A stretch of DNA of 64,000 nucleotides, taken from contig NZ_SRMB01000002.1 in assembly GCF_004745645.1 (NCBI RefSeq), forward strand, positions 744,001 through 808,000. The letters run 5' to 3'. Of this stretch, positions 54,632 to 63,493 are shown one piece after another. The stretch comes from Hymenobacter metallicola. Its GTDB lineage: Bacteria; Bacteroidota; Bacteroidia; Cytophagales; Hymenobacteraceae. Below the pieces are notes generated by a model. It saw only the letters and a program-made list of their open reading frames with translations, was not told the DNA's origin and made no database searches. Made by a program: the position numbers and the translations under genes. Each line of letters begins with the position of its first letter. The first letter of the stretch is position 1.

Positions 54632-57600
54632 ATGAAATTCCTGTCTTCCTTATCGGGTGCCCTTCAGCATCACATCGGCACCCTTATTCTGAGCTTGGTG
54701 CTGGCGGCCAGCGTGGCCTACTATGCCCTGGTTTATCTGCCGCAGCGCCGCCACGAGCTGGAGCAGCGCTACTTTCGGGTGTTAGCCCGCGTAGGACATA
54801 ATATTCAGGATCGGGTTCGGGTGCACCAGCGCATCAGTGAGCAAGTAGCCAGTGTCTTCAGCATCCGCAACTTTCCCAAGGACACCCTGTTCGATATCAA
54901 GCGGGACATCGACCAAATCCAGCGCGACCCGGCGCGGGCTCTGACTTCGGTTGCTACGGTAGACGCAATTCAGGATGCCTGGTTTCGGCTGCTGCCCTTC
55001 TGCGCTGACCTGCGCTTCGACCGAGTCCAGCAGTTTGATGCGACCCGGCCCACATTTGCCTACCGTCCGGAAGATCAAAATCTGGTTTTTCAGCACCGGC
55101 TCTGGAAGCCTCTTACCCTGGATCAGGCAAAAGCCAACCGCTTTCTGGCGGCCGATTCCTCGGCCTGGTCGCTTTTCACCATTATTTCGGCCAGCCGGTT
55201 TGTACAGCCCTTTGTGCGTCAGGAAGCTTTCCAGAATTTCTACGTGGCCGACGCCAACGGGCAGTTGATTTACGCGAACCATGCGCACGGGCCCACTGGT
55301 CTGACCAGATTCCTGGAAAGCAAGCAGGACACCACGCACTGGCAGGTGCAGGAGTTGGAAATCAACGGGCAGCCCAGCATCTTGTTTATGCTGCCCCTGC
55401 GGCTGCGGGCCGATAAGACTCAGGTGTGGTACCTGGCGGGAACCGTGTCGCAGCAAGAGTTTCGCACCGAGCAGCACAACCTGCCGCGCGGGTTACAGGA
55501 GTTGCTGTTTGGAGGCCTGCTGCTGGGGTTGCTGAGCCTGCCTTTTCTAAAAGTGAGCTTGCTTAATGAGCACGAGCGGCTGAACTACGGCGACGTGGTG
55601 CAGTGCGGAGTTAGTTTGCTGCTGGGCAGTGGCCTGCTTACGCTCACCCTGGTAGCCGAGCTTACCCGCCGCTACCCGGAAACCGATGAGCTGGACAAAC
55701 AGCTGCAGCAGCTGGGTGCGCAGGTCCAAAACAAGTTATACCAGGAGCTGAGCGAGCTAAATACTACCTTAGCCTACTATCGACGGGAGTATAGTATGGG
55801 GGCCACCGACAGCCTCTTCGCCAAGAACACCGAGGAAGCCACGATGCTGGTTAACCGGCTTCCACCGCATGATCTACTCGCCAGCCCCAGTACCCTGCCC
55901 CGGCCGCTGGTAAAGGAAGACATGATCATTCGGGTAGATCAGAAGGGCAACATCATCCGCTACCTGCGAGACCCGCAACTCACCAAGCCGCTGCTGTACG
56001 GCAATACGCTCAAGGACCGAAAATACTTCCGCATGGCCCGGCGGCGCCAATGGATGCACCTGCCCCGCCCCTATAACTCTACCCTTCCTTTCACACTCGA
56101 TGGTATTATTTCTTACCGGCAGGCCGTCAAGACGGCTGCCTTGGTGCAACCCGCCGCTGATAGTACCACCTGCACCCTGCTGACCCAGCATCTGCGCACA
56201 TTCCAGGCGCCCATCCTGCCGCCCGACTACGCCTTTTGCCTGATTGATGAGCAGGGAGAAATCCTGTTTCATTCGGACGCGCAGCTGGGCCTGAGTGAGA
56301 ACCTGCTGGAGGACTGCGACTCGCCCAAGCTGCTGGCCGCGTTGCTGGCTCATGAGCCGGCCACGCTCTCGGTACGCTACCAGGGGCACGACCATCGCCT
56401 CTACGTGCGCCCCTTGTCGTCGCTGGGTCTTACGCTGGTCACGCTGGCTGATCTGCGGGTGTCGCGCGCCCAGCATTCGCAGGCCTACGCCCTGGGGGCC
56501 GCCCTGCTCACGGGCATGTGGCTGGTGTGGCTCCTGGGCGGCCTAATTTTGCGCGCCATCCGTCCCTCGCGCCAGGTAGAAGTGCTGCCCCGCTACCGGT
56601 TTCATGCCCTGTGGCCCCGGCGCAAGCGCGCCCCTCTCTATACGGGCCTGGCCCTGCTGCTGGGGGTAGTGCTGGTCGTAGTGCTGCTGATTCTGCCCAA
56701 CCTGTTGCTGAGCGTGCGGCTGCTGCTGGTGCTGGTATTGCCCCTGGCCTTGTATCCCGTTACGCGGGTACTGCTCACGCGCCCGGCACCGGAAAACGAC
56801 CCCGACTCGGAGGAACACCTGAACCGCAGTCCGGTGCGGCAGGTGGCCGTGGTGTGCAGCGTGCTCGTGCTCGTGAATGGGGTTATCTACGTTGCCCAAG
56901 GGCCGGAAAGCCTCGAGCTGTGGAACAATCCGTGGCGCTGGGCACTGCTGGTACAGGGGCTGGTCGGCGTCGGCTATGTTGCCTTGGCAGGCCTACGGCG
57001 GCTTGTGCGCCACGTCCGACCGCTGGCTCCCCTTCCCAAACCCCAGCCCGCCGCCGCCGCGTCCTGGCAGCAGCGTGGCGTGGCGCGGCTGCACCCGGTA
57101 CTCAAGGTTGTTGTGCAGGTCTTATATAGCCGCTACCGCCTGGTATATGCCTTTCTGCTGCTCGGCTGGCTGGGAGTGGCGGGTATCGTTCCGGCCCTGG
57201 TGTGCTACCAAACCAGCTACCAGCTGGTGCGTCTGCTGCACGTACGCGGCGCCCACCTGCACCTGATGGCCCAGCTCAACAATGCCACCAACGCAGCGGC
57301 TGGTATCGACCGGGCCGCCCGGCCTTCCTATAAAATAGGCTGTGTTAACACCTACCTGGATTTTTTCTTTGGTACCCACATCCGGCCAGCTACCCCTGCG
57401 CCGCCGCTCCAGCCCGAAGACTTTGTGCGCCGCTTTTACCCCAGCGCCGTCGGGCGGCTGGAAACTCTGCTGGAACCTGATTACATCGTGCCCCGCCTAA
57501 ACCAGCCCAAGCTGAACAAAGCCAATAGCTGGTCCTGGCAGCCGGTCGAGCAGTTTATGAATGTTCACAGTCGGATTATTCCGGCCGATGGCTACGACGA

Positions 57601-58978
57601 ATACCTGCTGTCCCGCTTGCCGGAGCCCCTGTTCAGCGCCGACTGGTGGCATGGCTCCCACTACGCCTGGGCCGCTGCCCTGCTCACGCTGGCTGCCCTT
57701 ACCCTGGTGGTGTGGCTGCTGTATCACCTGATCCGGCAGGTCTTTGCGCCACCGCTGCTGAACCAGCCTCCCCACCATGCCCTGCAGGGCTGGCCCCTGG
57801 GCACCGACCCGCAGTACTATGTCTTCAATCCGGCCGGGGCGGCCCGTGCCGGGGTGCTCAGCTATCTAGGACTTTCGGGCCCTTATCCCTGCTTTGACTG
57901 CCGGACGTTGGACAGCAGCACCAAGTGGCCGCAGGCCCTGCAGCCCCTGCACCTGCCACAGGAAGCCAAGGGCACCCGTTTGCTCAAAACCGCCCACCAC
58001 GTCTTGCAGCGCCTGCACCTGGAACCGGAAAAACCCGCGCCCCATCCCCGGATAGTACTGGTCGACCATTTTGAATTTCAGACCGAGCAGCCCGCTATTA
58101 CCGCCCAGAAAACGGCCTTGCTCCGCTGGCTCAACCACTACTCCGACCTGCGAATAGTGGTCATCTCAAGGGTGCACCCACGGGCTTTTGTCGACTGCGG
58201 CCACCCGCTTGAAAAAGACTGCCACGACAACGACCACCACGCCCTGCGGCGGGCCGGCAACGAACTGCTGGATGAGTTAAGTCAGTTCCGGATTCAGCAC
58301 CTTCCGCTACAGCACGTTCCGCAGCCAGCCGGTGCGGCGGCCCCGAACCTGGCTAAGCTGCCCGAGCATTTCTTGACCCGGGAGTGCCACAACCTGGACT
58401 TTATTCACCGCATCGAGCCAAGCATTAAAGCGAACCTGCAGCATCTGGAGCAAATCGGCTACTGCATCGAGCGGGATATCGTCACGCTGACCATCAAGCG
58501 CATGGGCATGCTGTATTTTCGCAGCCTGTGGCGCAAGCTCTCGGCCCACGAGCAATTCCTGCTGTTTGATCTGGCCCAGGATGGCATCATCAACACCAAC
58601 AACTGGCCGGTGCTCGACTCGCTGGTGCGCAAGGGCTACCTCATCATCGGCAACGACGACCGGCTGCGCATCATGAGCGAAGGGTTTCGGGCCTATATTC
58701 TCTCCACCGTACCCCGGCAGCAGGCCCTGACCTTTGAAGCCAAAGAGCGGCGGCAAGGCTTGTGGGCTAAGCTTAGCCTGCCCCTGCTGTTGCTGCTGGC
58801 ATCGGCGGCCGTGTTCCTGGCCGCTACCCAGGGCGAAACCCTGAGCGTGGCCCAGCAGTACCTGGCCCTGCTCACGGGGTTGGTGGCCTTGCTGCTCCGG
58901 CTGTTTTCCGGGGTGGCTTCCGGCCCGGCGGCCTCGTCGCAGGAGACTACGCTGGATGCACCGACCAATCATCACTAG
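54632..58978 (+). CDS. Giant multi-pass membrane protein with extracytoplasmic sensor domains and degraded P-loop module
   Basis: 1,448 residues, no family recognised. N-terminal membrane helix (about 15-36); extracytoplasmic domain 1 (38-290, dCache/PAS-like look: FQNFYVADANGQLIYA); two helices; extracytoplasmic domain 2 (about 355-620, IIRVDQKGNIIRYL, FCLIDEQGEILF); a run of six or so helices (630-880); a third extracytoplasmic loop (about 885-1010); a helix (1015-1040). The cytoplasmic part (1040-1395) carries a P-loop-like NPAGAARAGVLSYL (1066-1079, Lys and Thr of Walker A lost), a Walker B-like RIVLVDHF (D1145), and a winged-helix-like stretch (about 1310-1360). Two C-terminal helices. 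Probably a sensor for the patatin partner. Confidence 0.72.
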   Translation: MKFLSSLSGALQHHIGTLILSLVLAASVAYYALVYLPQRRHELEQRYFRVLARVGHNIQDRVRVHQRISEQVASVFSIRNFPKDTLFDIKRDIDQIQRDPARALTSVATVDAIQDAWFRLLPFCADLRFDRVQQFDATRPTFAYRPEDQNLVFQHRLWKPLTLDQAKANRFLAADSSAWSLFTIISASRFVQPFVRQEAFQNFYVADANGQLIYANHAHGPTGLTRFLESKQDTTHWQVQELEINGQPSILFMLPLRLRADKTQVWYLAGTVSQQEFRTEQHNLPRGLQELLFGGLLLGLLSLPFLKVSLLNEHERLNYGDVVQCGVSLLLGSGLLTLTLVAELTRRYPETDELDKQLQQLGAQVQNKLYQELSELNTTLAYYRREYSMGATDSLFAKNTEEATMLVNRLPPHDLLASPSTLPRPLVKEDMIIRVDQKGNIIRYLRDPQLTKPLLYGNTLKDRKYFRMARRRQWMHLPRPYNSTLPFTLDGIISYRQAVKTAALVQPAADSTTCTLLTQHLRTFQAPILPPDYAFCLIDEQGEILFHSDAQLGLSENLLEDCDSPKLLAALLAHEPATLSVRYQGHDHRLYVRPLSSLGLTLVTLADLRVSRAQHSQAYALGAALLTGMWLVWLLGGLILRAIRPSRQVEVLPRYRFHALWPRRKRAPLYTGLALLLGVVLVVVLLILPNLLLSVRLLLVLVLPLALYPVTRVLLTRPAPENDPDSEEHLNRSPVRQVAVVCSVLVLVNGVIYVAQGPESLELWNNPWRWALLVQGLVGVGYVALAGLRRLVRHVRPLAPLPKPQPAAAASWQQRGVARLHPVLKVVVQVLYSRYRLVYAFLLLGWLGVAGIVPALVCYQTSYQLVRLLHVRGAHLHLMAQLNNATNAAAGIDRAARPSYKIGCVNTYLDFFFGTHIRPATPAPPLQPEDFVRRFYPSAVGRLETLLEPDYIVPRLNQPKLNKANSWSWQPVEQFMNVHSRIIPADGYDEYLLSRLPEPLFSADWWHGSHYAWAAALLTLAALTLVVWLLYHLIRQVFAPPLLNQPPHHALQGWPLGTDPQYYVFNPAGAARAGVLSYLGLSGPYPCFDCRTLDSSTKWPQALQPLHLPQEAKGTRLLKTAHHVLQRLHLEPEKPAPHPRIVLVDHFEFQTEQPAITAQKTALLRWLNHYSDLRIVVISRVHPRAFVDCGHPLEKDCHDNDHHALRRAGNELLDELSQFRIQHLPLQHVPQPAGAAAPNLAKLPEHFLTRECHNLDFIHRIEPSIKANLQHLEQIGYCIERDIVTLTIKRMGMLYFRSLWRKLSAHEQFLLFDLAQDGIINTNNWPVLDSLVRKGYLIIGNDDRLRIMSEGFRAYILSTVPRQQALTFEAKERRQGLWAKLSLPLLLLLASAAVFLAATQGETLSVAQQYLALLTGLVALLLRLFSGVASGPAASSQETTLDAPTNHH

Positions 58979-59035
58979 CACTAGCACCGGCACACCGTAT
59001 CCTTAAAAGCTACCCCTTGAGCAGCACACCAGATA

Positions 59036-59074
59036 AAAAAGGGCCGGTTACCGCCCAGGTAACCGGCCCTTTAA
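59036..59074. terminator. Bidirectional terminator between the giant membrane-protein gene and kbl
   Basis: 15-bp perfect stem (aaagggccggttacc / ggtaaccggcccttt) with a short loop, A-run before and T-run after, lying between converging genes. Confidence 0.92.
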
Positions 59075-59107
59075 GAACCGTTATTTGATACTTTCGGGCG
59101 GCTCCCT

Positions 59108-60355
59108 TTACGGCGTGTTCGTCACCACTTGGCCGGCTTCGGGCCGGGCGGCCGAGCGGTCCTTGAGCGTGCCCAGCTCCTGACCAACTTCGATGAAGGC
59201 CTGAATGGCTTTGTCGAGGTGGGCGCGGGTGTGGGCGGCCGAGAGCTGCACCCGGATGCGGGCCTGACCCTTGGGCACCACCGGGAAGTAGAAGCCTACC
59301 ACGTAAATGCCCTTGTCGAGCATCTTGGCAGCAAACTCCTGGGCCAAGCGGGCATCGTAGAGCATGACGGGCACGATGGGATGCTCCCCGGGCTTGATAT
59401 CGAAGCCGGCTTCCGTCATTTTCTTGCGGAAGTACTTGGTGTTTTCTTCGAGCTGGTCGCGGAGCTTGGTGCTTTCCGTCAGCAGCTCCAGCACCCGCAG
59501 CGAGGCGCCCACGATGGCCGGAGCCAGGGTATTGCTGAACAAGTACGGCCGGCTGCGCTGACGCAGCATCTCAATGATTTCCTTACGGCCCGAGGTGAAG
59601 CCACCCATGGCCCCGCCTAGGGCTTTGCCCAGCGTGCCGGTGATGATGTCGACGCGGCCCAGCACGTCGCGGTACTCGTGGGTGCCGCGGCCGGTTTTGC
59701 CCAAAAATCCCATGGAGTGGCACTCGTCAATCATGACCAGGGCCTGATACTTGTCGGCCAGGTCGCAGATTTTGTCAAGCTGGGCAATGGTGCCGTCCAT
59801 GCTGAACGAGCCGTCGGTGACGATGATGCGGTGGCGGGTGCCTTTGGCGGTGGCGTCCTGGAGTTGCTTTTCCAGGTCGGCCATGTCGTTGTGGTTGTAG
59901 CGGTAGCGCTGGGCCTTGCACAGGCGCACCCCGTCGATGATGCTGGCGTGGTTCAGCGCGTCGGAGATAATAGCGTCCTGCTCGTTGAACAGGGGCTCGA
60001 ACACCCCGCCGTTGGCGTCGAAGGCGGCGGCGTAGAGGATGGTGTCCTCGGTGCCCAGAAACTCGGCCAGCTTGGCTTCCAGCTCTTTGTGAATGTCCTG
60101 AGTACCGCAGATAAAGCGTACCGACGACATGCCGTAGCCGTGGGTGTCAATGGCTTCCTTTGCGGCTTTAATCACCTCAGGGTGAGAGGAAAGGCCCAGG
60201 TAGTTGTTAGCGCAGAAGTTGAGCACCTCGCCCGCTTCGTCGGTCCGGATTTCGGCGCCCTGGGCGGAGGTAATAACCCGCTCCTTCTTGAAGAGGCCAT
60301 TGTCTTTGATTTCCTGGAGCTGCTGCTGCAGATCGGGCTGGAGGGTGGTATACAT
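59108..60355 (-). CDS. kbl: 2-amino-3-ketobutyrate CoA ligase (glycine C-acetyltransferase)
   Basis: 415 residues, alpha-oxoamine synthase family (PLP-dependent). Cleaves 2-amino-3-oxobutyrate with CoA to glycine and acetyl-CoA, the second step of threonine breakdown. Signatures: [47 protein letters not shown] and the PLP lysine K244 in [13 protein letters not shown]. The frame is open 15 codons further upstream, but the ATG at MYTTLQPDL matches the family. The first-step enzyme (SDR-type threonine dehydrogenase) is 1.5 kb away, on the opposite strand, with a patatin gene between. Confidence 0.95.
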   Translation of the reverse strand: MYTTLQPDLQQQLQEIKDNGLFKKERVITSAQGAEIRTDEAGEVLNFCANNYLGLSSHPEVIKAAKEAIDTHGYGMSSVRFICGTQDIHKELEAKLAEFLGTEDTILYAAAFDANGGVFEPLFNEQDAIISDALNHASIIDGVRLCKAQRYRYNHNDMADLEKQLQDATAKGTRHRIIVTDGSFSMDGTIAQLDKICDLADKYQALVMIDECHSMGFLGKTGRGTHEYRDVLGRVDIITGTLGKALGGAMGGFTSGRKEIIEMLRQRSRPYLFSNTLAPAIVGASLRVLELLTESTKLRDQLEENTKYFRKKMTEAGFDIKPGEHPIVPVMLYDARLAQEFAAKMLDKGIYVVGFYFPVVPKGQARIRVQLSAAHTRAHLDKAIQAFIEVGQELGTLKDRSAARPEAGQVVTNTP

Positions 60356-60397
60356 ATGGTGAGGTTGGAATGTAGGGTAGTGGTGAGTGGGATACGG

Positions 60398-60405
60398 CAA
60401 AAGTA
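60398..60405 (-). promoter_or_regulatory. -7 box (TACTTTTG) for kbl
   Basis: Perfect TAnnTTTG on the minus strand, 42 bases before the kbl ATG. Confidence 0.5.
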
Positions 60406-60578
60406 CGGACTTCGGAGGTTTGGACTTTTGTCTGTCGTTTCCCGGCTGTCATTCTACGCAAAGCGAAAGTCCTGACCACCGTAGAACGACAATTGGTAGC
60501 ATAGTTTGTTCAGGCGGGAGAAGGTCCTGCGCATGCCCAGGATGACAGCTAGGATAAAGGACTTGGCGGATACTACCG

Positions 60579-61634
60579 CTACAGCCTTCGGGCCAGAAAC
60601 TGCTGCACCCCGGCCCGGCCGCTGTCCATGAGCTGCTGCTTTTGCTCCGTGCTCATCCGCTTGATCTTGGGGTTGAAGCCCGCTGTGCTGATGCTCACTG
60701 TGCGGGGCCAGTCGGCGGGGCGGGCCGGGTTCAGGTTTTCCAGGGCCACGTTGTACAAAGCTCCCACGTAGCTACCGAAGCTGTTGATACGGTAGGGGGC
60801 CAGCTGCTGCCGGCCGCTGGCCAGCGTGTCGTAGGCAATCTGCTCGGGCCGGTCGAGGCGCAAACCCAGGGTTTCGGGGTTTACGACGGGCTGCTTGGCC
60901 GCGGCCAGGGAAGCCGGCAGGTAGCGGGGCTGGTCAAACAAGTCGATGGGGTAGTTGGCCAGCAGGCCCCCGTCGACCAGCACTTCCACGGCCTGATTCT
61001 TAGCCGGCTTGTGCACCACGTGGCCCTGGGCATCGAGGAGCACGGCCCGGAAATACAGCGGAATACTCATCGAAATGCGCACCGCGTCGGCCACGCGCAG
61101 GTCGGGGTGGGTTTCGTAGCTGAACACCTGCACTTGCTGGCGGGTCAGGTTGGTGCCGGTCGTATACAGGTCGCGGCCCTTGTGCTGAACCGCCAGCTGG
61201 TGCAACTGCCCCAGGGTAAGGTCGGCCGAGCCGGTTTTGCGGGCCACCAGCTCGCCCATGAAACGGGTAAACTGGTCGCCGCGGTACCAGCCGTACTGCT
61301 TGAGCAGGCGGGTGCTGCCCCCGAAGAACATCAGCCGACCGTCGTTGAGGCGCTGCACCGGCATGTCGTTGACAATCGTAATAATTTCGGCGGGCGAGTA
61401 GCCCACCGCCAGCAAGGCCGCCTGAATGGCCCCGGCCGAAGTACCGCCCACGCGCCGGATACCGGCCAGCACGCCCTGCTTGTCCAGCTCGGCCAGGGCG
61501 CCGCCGTAGGCAATGCCCCGAATTCCGCCGCCTTCCATCACCAGGTTGCAGTAGCTACGAGTCGAACTGGGCTGGGCGAAACCGGCCGGGGCCAGGAGAA
61601 AGGCCCCGATTACGAGGAATACATGGCGCATCAT
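60579..61634 (-). CDS. Secreted patatin-like phospholipase
   Basis: 351 residues with a signal peptide (MMRHVFLVIGAFLLAPAGFA). Patatin motifs: GGGIRG (35-40), GTSAG (64-68, S66 nucleophile) and DGG (221-223, D221). Mature protein probably in the periplasm or outer membrane, unlike the cytosolic patatin at 53094. It hydrolyses lipid esters; natural substrate unknown. It lies between kbl and tdh, on the strand of kbl, and is not obviously part of threonine metabolism. The second Met of the MM start is equally possible. Confidence 0.9.
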   Translation of the reverse strand: MMRHVFLVIGAFLLAPAGFAQPSSTRSYCNLVMEGGGIRGIAYGGALAELDKQGVLAGIRRVGGTSAGAIQAALLAVGYSPAEIITIVNDMPVQRLNDGRLMFFGGSTRLLKQYGWYRGDQFTRFMGELVARKTGSADLTLGQLHQLAVQHKGRDLYTTGTNLTRQQVQVFSYETHPDLRVADAVRISMSIPLYFRAVLLDAQGHVVHKPAKNQAVEVLVDGGLLANYPIDLFDQPRYLPASLAAAKQPVVNPETLGLRLDRPEQIAYDTLASGRQQLAPYRINSFGSYVGALYNVALENLNPARPADWPRTVSISTAGFNPKIKRMSTEQKQQLMDSGRAGVQQFLARRL

Positions 61635-61843
61635 ACTATGTCAGGAAAGAAAAAGGAAGAGAAGAAGCCGGCAGTGGTACAGAGGCGGAGCCCGGTTGGG
61701 CGCCGATGGTTGCCAAGAGGGCAAAATCATGTACCGGTCAGCAAGAAATTAGCCGCTAGCCACTTACCCGGTTAATCCCGGCCCAGGCGACTTACGTACC
61801 AGCTCAACCCTGCCAACGGCAGTGGAGTAAGCGCGCCGTGCGG

Positions 61844-61851
61844 TATCTTTG
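61844..61851 (+). promoter_or_regulatory. -7 box (TATCTTTG) for tdh
   Basis: Perfect TAnnTTTG, 34 bases before the tdh ATG. Confidence 0.55.
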
Positions 61852-61885
61852 TAGCCCCCATCCCACCCTCTTCCCCTAAGTCAAC

Positions 61886-62857
61886 ATGCAATCTACTCCC
61901 AGCGACACTATCCTCATCATCGGCGCCGGCGGCCAGCTCGGGCTGGAACTCACCCACGAGCTGCGGCAGCGCTACGGGGCTTCCAACGTAGTGGCGGCCG
62001 ATGTGCGGGCCCCCAAGGATGCTGCCACGCAGGAAAGCGGGCCGTTTGAGCTGCTCGATGTGCTGGATAAAAACCGCCTGGAAGAAGTGATGCGCCAGTA
62101 CAAGCCTACGCAGGTGTATCACCTGGCCGCACTGCTGTCGGCCACGGCCGAGAAGAACCCCACGTTTGGCTGGCAGCTGAACATGGACGGCCTGTTTCAC
62201 GTGCTCGACGCCTCCGTCGACCTGGGCGTGCAGCGCGTGTACTGGCCTAGCAGCATTGCCGTGTTCGGGCCCGATACGCCCCGCGAGAATACGCCCCAGC
62301 TCACCGTGATGAACCCCAACACGGTGTACGGCATCAGCAAGCTGGCCGGGGAGCAGTGGTGCGAGTGGTACTTCAAGAAGCACGGCCTGGATGTGCGCAG
62401 CCTGCGCTACCCCGGCCTGATCGGCTACAAGAGCCTGCCCGGCGGCGGCACCACCGACTACGCCGTCGACATCTACCACAAGGCCGTGGCCGGCCAGGGC
62501 TACGAGTGCTTCCTTGCCGAGGACACCTACCTGCCCATGATGTACATGCCCGACGCGCTGAAGGCGACGCTGGATTTGATGCACGCCCCGGCCGAACAAA
62601 TCCAGATTCGCAGCTCCTACAACCTGGGCGCCATGAGCTTCAGCCCCCGGGAAATTACGGCCAGCATCCAGCGCCACGTGCCCGATTTCCAGGTCACTTA
62701 CCAGCCCGACTCCCGCCAGCAGATTGCCGATTCCTGGCCCGCCAGCATCGACGACAGCCGCGCCCGCCAGGACTGGGGCTGGCAGCCCGACTTTGACCTG
62801 GATAAGATGACCGACGACATGCTGCTGCATCTGAAGCAGCAGCTGCAGCCGGCGTAA
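61886..62857 (+). CDS. tdh: L-threonine 3-dehydrogenase, SDR (epimerase-like) type
   Basis: 323 residues. Extended short-chain dehydrogenase: NAD motif GAGGQLG (13-19), catalytic S-Y-K set with PSSIAVFG and YGISK (Y148, K152). The stretch RYPGLIGYKSLPGGGTTDYA is characteristic of the SDR-type threonine 3-dehydrogenases (Flavobacterium, Cupriavidus and animal TDH), not of UDP-glucose epimerases. It oxidises threonine to 2-amino-3-oxobutyrate for Kbl. A general epimerase is the alternative. The next gene starts 12 bases downstream. Confidence 0.88.
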   Translation: MQSTPSDTILIIGAGGQLGLELTHELRQRYGASNVVAADVRAPKDAATQESGPFELLDVLDKNRLEEVMRQYKPTQVYHLAALLSATAEKNPTFGWQLNMDGLFHVLDASVDLGVQRVYWPSSIAVFGPDTPRENTPQLTVMNPNTVYGISKLAGEQWCEWYFKKHGLDVRSLRYPGLIGYKSLPGGGTTDYAVDIYHKAVAGQGYECFLAEDTYLPMMYMPDALKATLDLMHAPAEQIQIRSSYNLGAMSFSPREITASIQRHVPDFQVTYQPDSRQQIADSWPASIDDSRARQDWGWQPDFDLDKMTDDMLLHLKQQLQPA

Positions 62858-62869
62858 CTATTCCAGAGG

Positions 62870-63341
62870 ATGTTGTTGCGCATAGGAGGATTTTTCCAAG
62901 GACTAGCCCAACTGGCCGTTTTGGCTATTTTTATTGGAGTGGTTTCCTGGATTGCCCGCACTATGATTCGGCGCAACGGCGGCCAGCTGGTTCCCAATCC
63001 ATTACACCCGGGCTGGGGAAAACTGCACGACCAGTACGAGAGCGTACACAACGTGCTGCGAATGAAAGATGTTGACGGGCGAATCGGCGCTTTGCGCGGA
63101 TTTCAACTTGGGTTCGACACCGATGACGTCGTTATCCGCAACCCCGTTGGCTTCTCGTCTCTGGTCCGCATTCCGTACCGGGAAATTTGGATACTACAGG
63201 CTCCGAAAAAAATTTCAGGTGACGCGCTTCAGTGAGCCAGAGTATAGCCCCGGCCGATTCCAGGCCGCCGGCGTCGAAATAATTTTACCGGCCCACTGGG
63301 CCCAGCAGCTTCAGCAGCGTATCGAAGCCGCCTTGGCATAG
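62870..63341 (+). pseudogene. Membrane-anchored small protein gene, frame interrupted at A7 run
   Basis: Starts MLLRIGGFFQGLAQLAVLAIFIG, a membrane helix, followed by a soluble part. The frame ends at a stop at 63235, but the +1 frame from the run of seven A (63206-63212) continues in protein-like sequence: FQVTRFSEPEYSPGRF and VEIILPAHWAQQLQQRIEAA to the TAG at 63341. Dropping one A joins both parts into a protein of about 156 residues. The cause may be a sequencing error, a true mutation, or slippage on the A-run. The function is unknown; it follows tdh by 12 bases. Confidence 0.6.
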
Positions 63342-63381
63342 CGGCACTGCCTACCCCATTAATGGTTGGCACCAAACGTAC

Positions 63382-63418
63382 AAAAGCCCTTTACCACGCG
63401 AGTAGTAAAGGGCTTTTT
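63382..63418. terminator. Terminator between the frameshifted gene and terC-like gene
   Basis: 13-bp stem (aaaagccctttac / gtaaagggctttt) with a 10-base loop, A4 left and T5 right. The genes converge, so it may serve both. Confidence 0.9.
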
Positions 63419-63493
63419 ACGTGTAATAGACCTTATCAATCAGCTCAGTAAGATCCTTCGCAAGCAGGCGCCGGATGAAGGATGCCCGCCGTC

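Noticed and set aside
52229..58978. Prophage remnant because of the endolysin-like CHAP gene
   Set aside because: No integrase, capsid, tail, holin or terminase gene is nearby, and base composition matches the surroundings.
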